Shown here piece by piece: positions 22,811-33,747 of a stretch of DNA of 64,000 bases. The position numbers and the translations under genes were made by a program. This stretch comes from Palaemon carinicauda (lineage: Eukaryota > Arthropoda > Malacostraca > Decapoda > Palaemonidae). The stretch is from assembly GCF_036898095.1 (NCBI RefSeq), contig NC_090728.1, positions 90,033,273 through 90,097,272 on the forward strand. The letters are read 5' to 3'. How positions within the stretch are numbered: the stretch's first letter is position 1; every line of letters begins with the position of its first letter. Below the pieces are notes generated by a model. The model was not told the origin of the DNA and ran no database searches. It saw nothing but the letters and a program-made list of their open reading frames with translations.

Positions 22811-23860
22811 TCTCAGTGCTCATAGCCTTCATTTCAATTTTGCCTAAGACTTCCAGGGTGAATGAGGAGGGAAGAAGCCTAAAGGCCTCTGGTTTGTATG
22901 GCTATTAGAAACACATTACCTCTAAAAAAAATATTTTCCTATGAGAGTACAAACCTTCATCCTTTAGTAGAGGAGTCATCCTTAGAAGGGAGGGAGTTCC
23001 GTTCACTTAACTGACTGGCTAGCAACCCCGAATCGCAATGCGCAGTCTAGTAAAGAGAACAGAACAAAGGATGATTGCATCCTGTGACCCAGGGTTGAAT
23101 GACCTATGGTGTCACGGTCCAGAAGATTTTTCATACAAGAACCTATCTTCAATGGGAACTATGTTCCCATTAAGGACTAACAAGCATTGGGTTTGCCTTA
23201 ACTGTCACATTAAAGAGTTTGGAGGATTCTATATTTTTACTACTTCAGTAAAGTAACTACCTGTTATTAGCGTGCTCATCTGCATCAGAGTCCATTCCAG
23301 TTCCAAAATGTCTTACCGGCTAATCCTAAGAGAGGGAATGAAGGAAAAGAGGAAAGAAGGCCAGATATTCTCACTCTTAAACCTTAGAATTAACACTATC
23401 TTAAACATGATGCTTTTTAGCCTGAACTACACCATTTGTTGGGCAGCTATCACAAGTCCTATAGAGAGTGTATCCAGGGATCTGTGGGCACAATCCCGAA
23501 GATAGTGTACTGTGAAGGTGCTCTATCTCTTCCAGACACCTGCACCTTCAACACTTGGGAAACTGAATAGTTCTTTCTGAAGGCTAAAGTTGTACCAGTC
23601 CCCCTTGACTTTATGAGGTCTAGTTCATTCCCTACTGTAGTAAACTCTACTGATGACTTCACAAAGACAGAGGATGGTATTTCTGGAGATTTTCTTCCTG
23701 GTCATCCCTGTACCAACTAAGAGTTTCTGCAAGTAGGGTGTACATGATTTTGTTTTGCTTTATGTAGAGGCATCAGGATTCTTGGTAGTCTCCTTTAGCG
23801 ATGATACTGAAAAGGATTCAAACATAAAGTTGCTGATCGATGTGTTTTGGGTTTCTGCCA
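22811..23860. other. intergenic, nothing recognised
   Basis: Open frames of up to about 77 codons occur but show no family motif or codon signal. No gene is supported. Confidence 0.45.
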
Positions 23861-24850
23861 TAAATTCAGGAACGAATGAGAACGAGATCTATATCCACCG
23901 TTGGGAATACAACTCTAGGTTTGATAGACCATCTGGCTTTCTCCCTTTCTTGGTCGAAGTTAAAGCTAACAAAAACATTACTTGATATGTGAGATCCTTG
24001 TCTGAGGGTTTCGTCAAGGTTTGTACGGAACCTTCAAGAGTGATCTAAGAACCCTGGTCACATTCTAAGCAGAGGGTTTGATTCCCCAAAGGTGACAAGA
24101 TTGAGTTAAAGTTGATAATTCCCATGAAGAAGAGAGGTTTACTCCTCTTAGTCTGAAAACTTGGTTCACGGCTGAGCGATACCTTTTAATTTGCTGTAAC
24201 TGAGGAGTTTCTCATACCACAGGTACACAAGAAAATCAGCAACTTTACTCTTTTTCTTTCAAGCTGACAAATTTACTAAGCTCAGTCACTTGCTTGCTTT
24301 TGATTGGCTGGACCTCCTCAGTTTGTCCGAATTCATCAGTTTTCTCTGTCATAAATTCAAGAACGAATAAAAATGAGCTCCATCTCCCCCGCTGGGAATG
24401 AGACTTTAGGTACGATAGACCATCTGGCTCTCCCACTTTTTTGGTCAAAGCTAAAGCTAACAAAATCAATGAAGTATGAGATCCCTGTCCGAGGGTTTCA
24501 TCAAGGTTTGTATGGAACCTTCTAGAGTGATCCAAGGACCCTGGTCACATTCCAAGCTGGTGGTTTGATTCCTCAAAGGGGACAAGATTGTTCAAAACTC
24601 AGAGTCAAAGCTGATTATTCCCATGAAGAAGAGAGGTACTGTATACTCTTCAGTCTGAAAACTTGGTTCAAGGGTGAGCAATATCCTTTAACTTGCTGAA
24701 ACTGAGAGGAGTTTCTCATAGTGCAGGTACACAAGAAAATAAGCAACTATACTATTTTTCTTTTGAGCTGACATAAATGTAATAACCTTGGAGTCACTTG
24801 CTTGCTTCTGATTAGCTGGACCTGTTTGTCCAAATTCATCAGTTTTCTAT
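23861..24850. repeat. 491-bp tandem duplication
   Basis: Two head-to-tail copies start at taaattcaggaacgaatgag (23861) and taaattcaagaacgaataaa (24352). They share long segments, for example the 'gagggttt.atcaaggtttgta' region and the block containing 'cttgcttgctt.tgatt.gctgg'. The second copy is cut at its end by the DIRS terminal repeat at 24851. It may be satellite-like, and the open frame on the minus strand (24245-24535) matches nothing I know. Confidence 0.8.
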
Positions 24851-25358
24851 ACAACGGATTTTCAGCTTAGCGGAAAATCTATTTTTGGGTGAGATGGCCA
24901 TGTCGTCCTGATGGAAGTTCCTTAAAGTAGCTTCCTAAGGGATATATGTACTACAGTGATATTCCCGGAGAATTTTACCTTTAGGTATCCAGAATTCTAA
25001 CTCCTGGCGCGAATATCCTTAAATTTTCTCTCAAGGATATCGCATAATATCAGAGGACGCATTTTTGACACGCCACATAGCAATCTGCACCCCTAATAAC
25101 GTTTACGCTTCGAGGAGGTGTGGCAGAATAGAAGGGGTGCTGTATCAAGGTTACCCCCGTTCTCGTACTACTATTGAGTATGACAACGGCGCCATCTCCA
25201 CGATGGTGGACATTCCTTGTAGCATTGAGCATGGTCTTACAGACACAGTACATCGAGAGGGATACTGTAAAGATCTTTTCTTTTTAGAAGAGATAGGTGG
25301 GTCCATCAGGACGACATGGCCATCTCACCCAAAAATAGATTTTTCGCTTCGCTCAAAA
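24851..25358 (-). mobile_element. DIRS element C: 3' terminal repeat and half of its internal complementary region
   Basis: Starts aacggattttcagcttagcg and continues through a terminal repeat like those of A, D and E. At 25304-25358 it returns the inverted outer end (tccatcaggacgacatggcc ... cgcttcgctcaaaa), which marks the internal complementary region (ICR). Element B is inserted exactly there. The sequence resumes at 46518 (F). Confidence 0.75.
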
Positions 25359-25669
25359 AGGGATTTTGACGAAGGAAAAATCTATTTCTGGGCGAGAGAC
25401 CCGTGTCGCCCAGTGAAATGCTCCTAAAGCACCATTTCTAAGGTATATAACTGCTATATATTACCAGAGAAAAAATTGCATGGGAATGCCAGGTTGAACC
25501 CAGCTCGCTCACCTGTATAAGGTGTCGGTATAATACTGGGGCGCGATAAATCACAACCAGAGGCCTCGGACCATTTAGATATCTCCTGTCAAAATCCCTG
25601 AACAGCGAGGTGCCGTTCGACCTCGTACTACTACTAGACAAAACACGCCAGTGACGTCACTCCTTATAG
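25359..25669 (-). repeat. element B 3' inverted terminal repeat
   Basis: Outer end agggattttgacgaaggaaa followed by ctgggcgagagacccgtgtc. The body, including 'aaccagaggcctcg' and the 'cagtgacgtcactcc' stretch, is the reverse complement of 37515-37731. The outermost part differs from the 5' end, as in DIRS1. Confidence 0.88.
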
Positions 25670-25710
25670 CACCCCAGATTGGGGCCCAATTAGGGAGGGA
25701 CGGGTGGGTT

Positions 25711-25796
25711 CACTGGGCGACACGGGTCTCTCGCCCAGAAATAAATTTTTCCTTCGTCAAAATCCCTTTTCTGGGCTCCGACCCGTGTCGCCCAGT
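25711..25796. promoter_or_regulatory. element B internal complementary region (ICR)
   Basis: First half (25711-25766) is the reverse complement of B's left outer end. Second half (25767-25796, starting ttttctgggctccgacc) is the complement of B's right outer end (46488-46517). The fusion point reads aaaatccc|ttttctgg. In DIRS1 this region is thought to template closure of the circular DNA intermediate. Confidence 0.82.
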
Positions 25797-26051
25797 CAAA
25801 TCGTACCAGAGAATGGGGACCCAATAAGGCTAACTACCTGAAGGGAATAACACAAAATTAATATAGCTGATGAATTTTAATATAAAAAAAGAGGGAAACC
25901 CGTAAAATAGATCAACACGTAAATGACAGAGACAATTAGACATGATACATAATCAAATTGAAACCCGAAGGGAAAGTCAACAGGTATGAATAATGTTAAT
26001 ACAGCTTGGTAAGCAAAATGCAGTAAAGCATACAATCATAGATATAAATAA

Positions 26052-26714
26052 AGGGATTTTGACGAAGGAAAAATCTATTTCTGGGGAGAGACCTGTGACG
26101 CCCGGTGAAAAAGTCCTTCTTTGTACTTTTTCTGATATAAATCTTCCAAATATACCAGAGAAAATTAAAAGCATGGAATGCAGAGGTTACAACCCTCGCG
26201 CGAGCACCTTGTTGGTGTCGTATATCTAACAAGGGCGTTTGTAAAACACTATTCACAGGCTGTCTTCCATTTAGATAATCCCTTCATCAAAGGGGGAGGG
26301 CCGTGACAGGCCCTAGAGAATACAGTTGGGTTACCCTACCGACACCTACCACTCGCGCTCACCAGGTCATCCTTCTGATTTTGGACTTGCAAACAAGTTG
26401 AGTTTTTTGGGCACAGTGTTTTTTCGAAGAGTTTCTCGTTATTTCAACATGACTGACGTTGCTACTTCACCCTTACCAATGTTAAGTACCATAGTTTGTT
26501 TTGGCAGCTTTTGGCAGTACCGGGCATTTGTTCTGTTTCCAATATGGTGGTTTTTAGTTTTGGAAGCGATTGTTCTGCCGAGGTATCGGCAGCCATTTTG
26601 GGTTATGTTCGCTTCGGTAAATTTTCTAGTTATTTTTGCCCATCTGGTACTCTGTCATCTAGGTTATATCACTTACGTCTTATGGCCTTTTTGTGTTATC
26701 ATTAATTATTATTA
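26052..26714 (+). mobile_element. element H: 5' piece of another DIRS copy, opposite orientation
   Basis: Starts agggattttgacgaaggaaa like B's outer end and then diverges (ctggggagagacctgtgacg). After about 390 bases it holds a short ATG-led reading MTDVATSPLPMLSTI (26450 onward), in the position and style of the leader exons of A, B and G (...KLST). It interrupts B between its 3' repeat and YR. The right boundary is approximate. Confidence 0.5.
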
Positions 26715-26904
26715 GTTTTTACTATGGTATTTATTGGCTTGCAACAAAGGAACATCAGCTCGGGGATTCCAAAAACAAGTGAGATCAAAATAATTCGTGA
26801 AATCGATCAATTGAATAATAAATAATACATCATGGTAAATAAAACAGGTAGGAACAACAGGTAAGCCAGGCAGGAGGGAAAGAGGACAGAGCAAGACGTT
26901 GTGA

Positions 26905-28000
26905 TTAGGACTCCGTACCCTCGGGAGGAACTACATTCCCCGCAGCTACTGTGGCAAATCTAAGAGCTTCTAAAGGTTTTAGGTAGTGGCGTTTGAAAAC
27001 TTTAGGAGACTTCCAACCCGTATATTTTGAGAGCTCATCAAATTTCATATGGTGGAAAAAATTAATTGAGGTAGCCACAGCTCGAATATCATGGACATGT
27101 GGGAATGATTCAGGATTAGCTTGTTTAATAAAATAAAGAATTTGTTGCCTGATTCCCTTAAGGGTAATAGTTCCTCCGTACTCTAATAAATAAGGGCCCT
27201 GTGGTTGTAGTGGAAGTTCTACTTAAGTAGGATTTCAGGGTGGTAACTGGGCACAGGGATGGATCCCTAGGATGTGGAACAATCTTCCAGGGGGACCACC
27301 TGTTCTGGGGATCCTAATTTTTAGCCAGGAACACTTTGTTAGGGGAGAGAAGGACCTCACCTGAAGAGAGAAACTCTATATGACCTGGGTCTCTAGCCAA
27401 AGCTGACAATTCCGAGATTCTGGAGCTAGAGGCGAGGCTCAAAAGGAAAAGTGACTTTCTTAATAATGCCATATAGTTACAGGATTCATTTGGAGTGTCA
27501 GAGGCCAGCTTAAGAACATCGTTTAAAAACCAGGAAACTGCGCTAGGGCAAGTGGAAGGTTTTAGCCTGGCACAAGCTCTCGGAATGGATGAGAAATATG
27601 AATCCGTTAAATCAATGCCAAAACCAATATGGAAGATCTTTTTCAAGGCTGACTTAATTGTAGTAATGGTACTGGGTGCTGGGCCTGATTCGAAGAGAGT
27701 CCAGAAGAATGTCACAGTTAGGTTCATTGTCATTTTCTCAACCTGGGAATTTTTCAAGAACTTAGTTAATTTCTTGACAGCTGAGTCATATTGTCAGAGA
27801 GTAGATTCCGTTTTGTTGGATTCCAGGAAAATAGTATTCGAAGGATCGATGCTCGCACCTCGTTGGGCTGCGAACTTCATGAAGTCCATAAAGTTAGGGC
27901 ATTCAGAATCCTTGAGGAAGCGAACACATTGTGAGTTTGTACTGTCTGTGTGAGCACCGGATTGGGAATCCGCCGGGGGCTGAGACCTAGCTCTAGCAAC
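26905..28000 (-). pseudogene. element B tyrosine recombinase (YR), broken
   Basis: DIRS-type integrase that uses a catalytic tyrosine instead of a DDE integrase. The N-terminal part (CVRFLKDSE, MDFMKFAAQRG) flows out of a long frame overlapping the RT. A stop occurs at about 27794. The next frame carries FLLSLASSSRISELSALA, with the first catalytic Arg. Another stop follows at about 27317, and a frame change lies near 27180. The last segment has VHDIRAVATS (the H-x-x-R motif) and RHYLKP (catalytic Tyr), ending in TAA at 26905-26907. All catalytic residues survive, but three breaks prevent a full product. Confidence 0.82.
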
Positions 28001-29853
28001 AAGGGGAACCAATTGCTCTTGGGCCAGTTGGGGGCTACGAGAGCCACTCGACCTTTGAAGGATCTGAGTTTGTGCAGAACTTTCAGCAGGAGATTCACTG
28101 GAGGAAACAGATAAATCGTCTTCCAGGTATTCCAATCTAGGATCATAGAGTCCGTGGCATAAGCCTGAGGGTCCAGGTTGGGGGCTACGTAACAATCTAG
28201 TTTGCGATTGGATTCTGTCGCAAACAGATCCACCTGGAGACCCGGGACTTGAGACAGTATCCACTGGAAAGATCGATGGTCTAGTGACCATTCCGACTCT
28301 AGCAGAGTCGTCCGGGAAAGGGAGTCCGCTACCACATTCCGGACTCCTGCTAGATGGACTGCTGACAGGTGCCACTTGTGCATTGCCGCCATGGAGAAAA
28401 TCTGCAACATGACGTGGTTTATTTGGACTGATCTGGAGCCTCCTCTGTTGAGGCAGTGAACTATGACTGCACTGTCGAGAACCAGTCTGATATGGAGATT
28501 CCCGGCTGGATTGAGACGTTTTAAAGTGAGGAAGACTGCCATGGCCTCGAGGACGTTGATGTGTATGTGTCGGAAGACTGATGACCATAATCCTTGGACT
28601 TTCTTGTGTTCGGAGTAACCTCCCCACCCTGTTAAGAAGGCGTCTGTGTGGACGACGAGTCCCGGGACCGGATGTTGTAAGGGAACCGACTTGGAGAGAT
28701 TCTTGACCTTCGTCCAAGGCTGTAGACTTTTCTTCAGGAGTGGGGGAAGGCGGGCACGTCTGTCGCGGCGTTTTGCGGTTGCTCTGGATCTCCACACTCT
28801 GTTTATGTCCTTGAGTTTGGACCGTAGGACGATGTCTGTCACGGAGGCGAACTGCAAGGAACCTAGGATCCTCTCTTGGTTCCTTCTGGAGGTCAACTTC
28901 TCCCTGAGAAATTGTCTCGTCTTCCTCGCAATCTCCTTCCTTTTGGCTTTGGGGAGGCACAGCGTATGGGAGCATAGGTCCCATTGTAGACCCAGCCATT
29001 GAAACTTGGTCTCCGGGACCAGGCGGGATTTTCCGAAGTTGACTTGGAATCCCAGTTGTCGAAGGAAGGTGAGGACTTTGTTCGTTGCTACGCGGAAATT
29101 CTGGGCATTGTCTGACCAGATTAGCCAATCGTCTAGATGGGCCACTACCTGTATCCCCTGAGTGCGAAGCTCTTGAATGACTGTCTCTGCTAGTTTGGTG
29201 AAGATTCTGGGTGCCACGTTGAGCCCGAACGGCATCACTTTGAATGCGTAGGCTTGTTTGCCTAGCTTGAAGCCCAGAAAAGAACGAAAATGCCTTGCTA
29301 TTGGAACGTGATAGTAGGCATCGGTAAGATCGATGGAGGTGGTGACGGCCCCACGGGGAAGTAAGGTCCGCACCTGCGAGACGGTAAGCATACGGAATTT
29401 GTCGCAACGAATGAAGGAATTTAAACGAGACAGGTCCAGGATTACCCTTCGTTTGTCTGAGCCTTTCTTTGGCACGCTGAACAAGCGCGCTTGAAATCTT
29501 AAGCGACGTATGCTTTGGATCGCATTCTTTTGTAGCAGATCTGCCGTGAAGGAACATAGTTCTTCTGTTGGCAATTGGTAAAAGCTGTTCGGGGGAGGAG
29601 GTCCCTGTATCCAGCTCCACCCTAGTCCTTTGGAGATAATGCTGGAAGCCCAATCGCTGAACTTCCAACGGTCTCGAAAAAGGTACAGTCTCCCTCCTAC
29701 CTGCGGTGTCTGATTGGGTGGAGGATGATTTGCCTCCTCTGCTTCCACGGGAAGACTTGCCCCGGTGGTAACCCCTTCCGCTACCTCGGGCACGAAAGGC
29801 ACCCCTGGCACCTCTGTGACGCTGGTAGCCACGGAAGGAGGTCTGAGCCTCAT
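27877..29853 (-). CDS. element B RT-RNase H polyprotein
   Basis: An open frame of 658 codons. RT motifs in order: RLFSVPKKGSDKRRVILDLS, SIDLTDAYYHVPI, KVMPFGLNVAPRIFTKLAE and the active site VVAHLDDWLIW (LDD). RNase H follows: VVHTDAFLTGWGGY, INVLEAMAVFLTL, LVLDSAVIVHCLNRGG and HLAGVRNVVADSLSR. The C-terminal 130 residues (VDLFATESN, IYLFPPVNLLLKVL, VALVAPNWPKSNWFPLL) occupy the place of the Dam-like methyltransferase domain described for DIRS elements. It overlaps gag at its start and YR at its end in other frames. The true start may be a frameshift from gag rather than the ATG at 29853. It is the only full-length RT frame of this family here. Confidence 0.9.
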   Translation of the reverse strand: MRLRPPSVATSVTEVPGVPFVPEVAEGVTTGASLPVEAEEANHPPPNQTPQVGGRLYLFRDRWKFSDWASSIISKGLGWSWIQGPPPPNSFYQLPTEELCSFTADLLQKNAIQSIRRLRFQARLFSVPKKGSDKRRVILDLSRLNSFIRCDKFRMLTVSQVRTLLPRGAVTTSIDLTDAYYHVPIARHFRSFLGFKLGKQAYAFKVMPFGLNVAPRIFTKLAETVIQELRTQGIQVVAHLDDWLIWSDNAQNFRVATNKVLTFLRQLGFQVNFGKSRLVPETKFQWLGLQWDLCSHTLCLPKAKRKEIARKTRQFLREKLTSRRNQERILGSLQFASVTDIVLRSKLKDINRVWRSRATAKRRDRRARLPPLLKKSLQPWTKVKNLSKSVPLQHPVPGLVVHTDAFLTGWGGYSEHKKVQGLWSSVFRHIHINVLEAMAVFLTLKRLNPAGNLHIRLVLDSAVIVHCLNRGGSRSVQINHVMLQIFSMAAMHKWHLSAVHLAGVRNVVADSLSRTTLLESEWSLDHRSFQWILSQVPGLQVDLFATESNRKLDCYVAPNLDPQAYATDSMILDWNTWKTIYLFPPVNLLLKVLHKLRSFKGRVALVAPNWPKSNWFPLLLELGLSPRRIPNPVLTQTVQTHNVFASSRILNALTLWTS

Positions 29854-30123
29854 AAATGGGGTTAAAGGCGCGGGAGAAGGACGTTGAGGTGATTTGAGAC
29901 TGAGGGACCAGGACGTATGGCTCTTGCTGCTGGCCCTTTGATGTAGAAGGCTGAGGGCCTTGGGGAGCCGGTTGAACCCTGAATTGGGAAGAGTGGAAAG
30001 GCCTCAGTCTCTTCCTACCTCGGATTGGGGTACCAGTAGGCTCATATCTCCTCTTTGGGACGAGGCCCCATCTAACTTTGAGGCTTTGGTTGGCCCTAGC
30101 TGCCTCGCTAAGGACCGAGTTAA
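29680..30123 (-). pseudogene. element B gag, C-terminal part
   Basis: In the minus-strand frame the reading is RWGLVPKRRYEPTG, KGQQQEPYVLVPQSQ and then an Arg/Gly-rich tail (FRGYQRHRGARG, GRGYHRGKSSRGSRGG) before overlapping the RT frame. RG-rich tails also end the gags of A, D and E. The piggyBac insertion at TTAA 30120-30123 separates it from the rest of gag (33748-35723). Confidence 0.75.
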
Positions 30124-30399
30124 CCCTTTAAGGACCAAATAGCCCAAACGGGATCTTTAAAACAGCTACTTTTGGGTAGTCGTGGTGAACATGTTTATGC
30201 CTGTCTGAAATTGACGCTTTGGCAACTCATAGAGACACGCCTCTGCTCTTCGAATCAGCCAATCAGAAGCCGCCTGCCCTTCTCGCCAAGTCTGTAGCTC
30301 CTTCCAAAGACACCTCACTTGTGCTCCAGCCGCAAAAGTGTCAAGACCCGTCGCAGTAACGTCCACGTTTCCCCCCCCCCCCCCCCGACCTTCGTAATC

Positions 30400-31029
30400 A
30401 TGGTAAGTACACAGTGACTGTAGGATAGTGAAGCCGAGTGATATGTTTACCTTTTGATGTGGGTTTCAATGGCTGTAGTGTTACTGACGTGTCATAGTGA
30501 CTAACGGAAAAAGTATAGATCCCGCATGGGCTACCTCGGTCGAGTTTAGGCGGACCACGCTCATCCAATATGGGATCTATTGGACCGTAACGGCTCTACC
30601 GCGCACTAGGTTACGACGCACATCGTTTTTGCAATTTATTTTAGTGATTGTCTGAGACATTTGTGAATAGTTTTGACCATATTTGTAGAAATAATAGTGA
30701 TGATTTAGATGTTAGGCTCATGTGCATTCAAAATATTACCTTACAAGGGATTAAATTACTTTTTTGTTAGGCAGTTACATTTTTTTCATTACATGATTTT
30801 AATTTTTTTTTTTTTGCAGTTTCGTGGCCATACGTTTTATGGGCATCGCAACGCTGCATTGGAGACTCAGGAACGTACACCATGGGTTGCCCCTGACGAT
30901 GCTGAAGGAAGTGATGTCGGCGTGAGCCCTTTGGATGTCGACAGTGATGACGACGACCCTTCGTACGTTCCTGACGACGAAGGCCTTACTCTGGAGGATG
31001 CTTTTGACCCTCCCAATGCTAGAGGTTAG

Positions 31030-31097
<68 letters not shown>

Positions 31098-31106
31098 GGA
31101 GATGGA

Positions 31107-31187
<81 letters not shown>

Positions 31188-33231
31188 TTAAAAAAAAAAT
31201 TTAAAAGCCTAGTTGTTACAATGGTTGCTCTTTAAATTTGTTTTCATTGTGTTGCTCTTTAAATTTTTGTAAACAATAAGTATTTTTAAACTTATTTGTG
31301 TACTTGCATACTCACTGACATACACATGCACACACATGCATACTCACTGACATACACATGCACACACATTCATACTCACTGACATACACATGCACACACA
31401 TGCATACTCACTGACATACACAAGCACACACATGCATACTCACTGACATACACATGCACACACATTCATACTCACTGACATACACATGCACACACATGCA
31501 TACTCACTGACATACACATGCACACACATGCATGCACACACACCAGCACACACGGTTCATTTACTGTTTCACTTATTTATTCTTGTTTCAGGTCGCAGGG
31601 TCAATGTTGTTGTCCCTCAGGAGATGCCTGTGGAAGAGGAAGGTGAAGGTGAGGTTAACCCTAAGAGGCCTCGTGTTGGTGAATGGAAGAAGGACGACAT
31701 TGACATCCAACCCCTGCCCGACTTCATTCATCCACAGCCGGACTTCTTGAGGGAACCTTATGAGTATTTCTCTCAGTTCTTCACAGCTGAATTGAGGGAT
31801 CACATCGTTTTCCAGTCTAACCTGTACTCAAGACAGAAGGATGTAGGCAGTAACTTCCACATATCAGAAGAGGATGTCATGGTTTTCCTTGGCCTCATCA
31901 TATACATGGGCCTGGTTCCTCTCCCTAGCATCGTCGACTTCTGGGCCGTGAAGACCAGGATTCCTCAGGTTGCAGACTTCATGTCCAGGAACCGCTTCAA
32001 GGCCATTCGATCATCACTTCACTTCAACGACAATGACCAGGCAGCAGGCTCCCAAGATCGGTTCTTCAAGGTGAGAGTCCCCTTCAGCAAGGTCACCAGA
32101 GAGTTCCTGAAAGTTCCCGAGACTCCTATCCATTCCATTGATGAAGTGATGGTTGCCTACAAGGGCACAAGGGCTGGTAACCTTCGCCAGTATGTAGCCA
32201 AGAAGCCTGACAAGTGGGGCTACAAGTTGTTCTGCCGCTCCAGCGTGGATGGATTTGTGCATGATATTCTTATGTACCAAGGGGAGACAACCTTTGTGAG
32301 CCACCCTACTCAGCTGTCTGAAGAGGAGAATGCCATGTCTGTCACTTCCAAGTTTGTTGTCTCCCTTGTTAAGACCATCAAGGACCCAAGTCACGCAGCA
32401 GTGTATGCAGACAACTACTTCACCAGTATAGGGTTGGCTAAGTACCTGAGATCGAAGTATGGATGCCGGTATGTGGGAACTGCCAGGGAAAACCGAGTTG
32501 GACATCCTCCCCTGAAGTCTGTGAAGGAGATGAGCAAGAAGACGACGCAAAGGGGCACACTGGACTACGTCTCTTCTGATGGCATCCTCGTTGCAAGATG
32601 GAAGGACAACAGCGTCGTGACAATCTTGTCCACTGATGTCGGTGTCAACCCCATGGGAACAGTGGAGCGGTACGACAGGGCACAGAAGAAGAAGGTTCCC
32701 ATTCCTTGTCCATCTGCCATCCAGATGTACAACAACCGCATGGGTGGCATCGACAAAAGTGACATGTTGACACACCTCTACAAGACCCCCTTCAGAGCAA
32801 AGAGGTACTACATGAGGCTCTTTGCTTACCTCCTGGACCTGATCATCTGCAACGCTTGGATTCTGTACAAGAGGGATTGCTTGGCTTTGCAGACGAACCC
32901 AAAGCCCCTCAAGGACTTCCGACTGGATATCTCCAATTGGCTGAGAAGTTTCAAGACATCAAACTTCAGGATTACTAGAAATTCTCTTGGCACCAGGGAT
33001 GTCCCTTTGCCCAAAAGGGGCCAACGGGCAGTTTTGCCAAGTATAGAGTCACGCCAGGATGCCACTGCCCTACACATGCCAAAGCATGTCACCATGAGGC
33101 AGACCTGCAAGTTCTGTTCAACTGCAGGCCACATCCACAGGTCTCGCTGGATGTGTGAGGAGTGCAAGGTGGCCCTTTGCCTCACTGAAAATCGTAATTG
33201 TTTTGCTTTGTTTCATAAGATTTCCAAGTAA
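30400..33231 (+). CDS. piggyBac-type transposase (three exons)
   Basis: Proposed exons: up to 30402 (ATG 30400-30402, immediately followed by GTAAGT), 30820-31024 and 31592-33231, joining in phase to about 615 residues, close to typical piggyBac transposases. The second exon has an acidic N-terminus (DVDSDDDDPSYVPDDE). The DDE/DDD core shows DVMVFLGLIIYMGLVPLPS, the catalytic SIDEVMVAYKG, VYADNYFTSIGLAKYLR and NNRMGGIDKSDM, so all three Asp blocks are present. The C-terminus holds a Cys/His-rich zinc finger (TCKFCSTAGHIH...CEECKVALC). No stop or frameshift is visible. The protein excises and inserts the element at TTAA. A domesticated host gene is unlikely because the TIRs and target duplications are intact. 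Confidence 0.9.
31030..31183. repeat. GA microsatellite in transposase intron 2
   Basis: A long (GA)n run with a short interruption, just inside the 5' splice site of the second intron. The RERERE reading through it is an artefact. Confidence 0.95.
31305..31530. repeat. 32-bp minisatellite in transposase intron 2
   Basis: About seven units of tgcatactcactgacataca followed by catgcacacaca, nearly identical and directly adjacent without unique spacers. It lies between the GA run and the acceptor at 31590. Confidence 0.92.
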
Positions 33232-33747
33232 TTTTTGTTTTTGCTCTTTTTCAATAGATTTTAAAGTAAGTTTTATAATGTTTCTATTTTATCAATGATG
33301 AGTAAGGTTTATTATATTTTTTGCATTTTCAGAGTATTTTTGTATTTTTATAGTATTTTTGTATTTATTGAATATTGTATTTTCTTGTATTTATAACGGA
33401 TTTCTTATTTAATTAAATTGTTAAGCCATATATGTGTTTCTGTTATACATTGGCACTATAAAAAAACTTTCTGTTATACATTAGAACTAAAAAAAAAATG
33501 TTGGGCGAAACTTCAAAATCTGTGCTGTTATGGTCCAATAGATCCCATATGGGATGAGCGTGGTCCGCGTAAACTCGCCCAAGGTACCCAAATGGGATAC
33601 TTCATTGCATGCAATTATTTCGGTAATTTGGAAAAATTTTTAAAAGTACACAAGAATAAAAAGGTCTTGTATTTTCTAATACTACAACATACTAAAAGGA
33701 ATTTTTAAAGTTTCCCATAAAACCTAGGGTGGACCTTAAAGGGTTAA

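Larger units (their letters stand above)
30520..33598. repeat. piggyBac subterminal inverted repeats
   Basis: About 70 bp at 30520-30590 (around cgagtttaggcggaccacgctc and atgggatctattgg) return as the complement at 33529-33598. They lie 400 bp and 145 bp inside the two ends and are likely transposase binding sites. An inner palindrome-like ccaatagatcccatatggga occurs in the right copy. Confidence 0.82.
30124..33743 (+). mobile_element. piggyBac-type DNA transposon, apparently complete
   Basis: It is flanked by the TTAA target duplication (30120-30123 and 33744-33747). Terminal inverted repeats are CCCTTTAAGGACC at the left and GGACCTTAAAGGG at the right (12 of 13 match). Long inner inverted repeats lie at about 30520-30590 and 33529-33598. 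It encodes a three-exon transposase. It sits in the gag gene of element B in the opposite orientation, so it arrived after B. Confidence 0.95.

Noticed and set aside
23038..23985. Three + strand frames of 72-77 codons
   Set aside because: No motifs, no splice context and no conservation visible; treated as chance frames.
24245..24535. 96-codon minus-strand frame in the 491-bp repeat
   Set aside because: The matching region of the other repeat copy is not open, and no family match is recognised.
30935..31204. Open frame with long RERERE run
   Set aside because: Produced by the (GA)n microsatellite in a transposase intron; no coding constraint.
31305..31530. Regular 32-bp repeats, considered as a CRISPR-like array
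   Set aside because: Units are directly adjacent with no unique spacers and lie in a eukaryotic transposon intron; this is a minisatellite.
32014..32775. 253-codon minus-strand frame opposite the piggyBac transposase
   Set aside because: Shadow of the transposase codon pattern; no recognisable domain.
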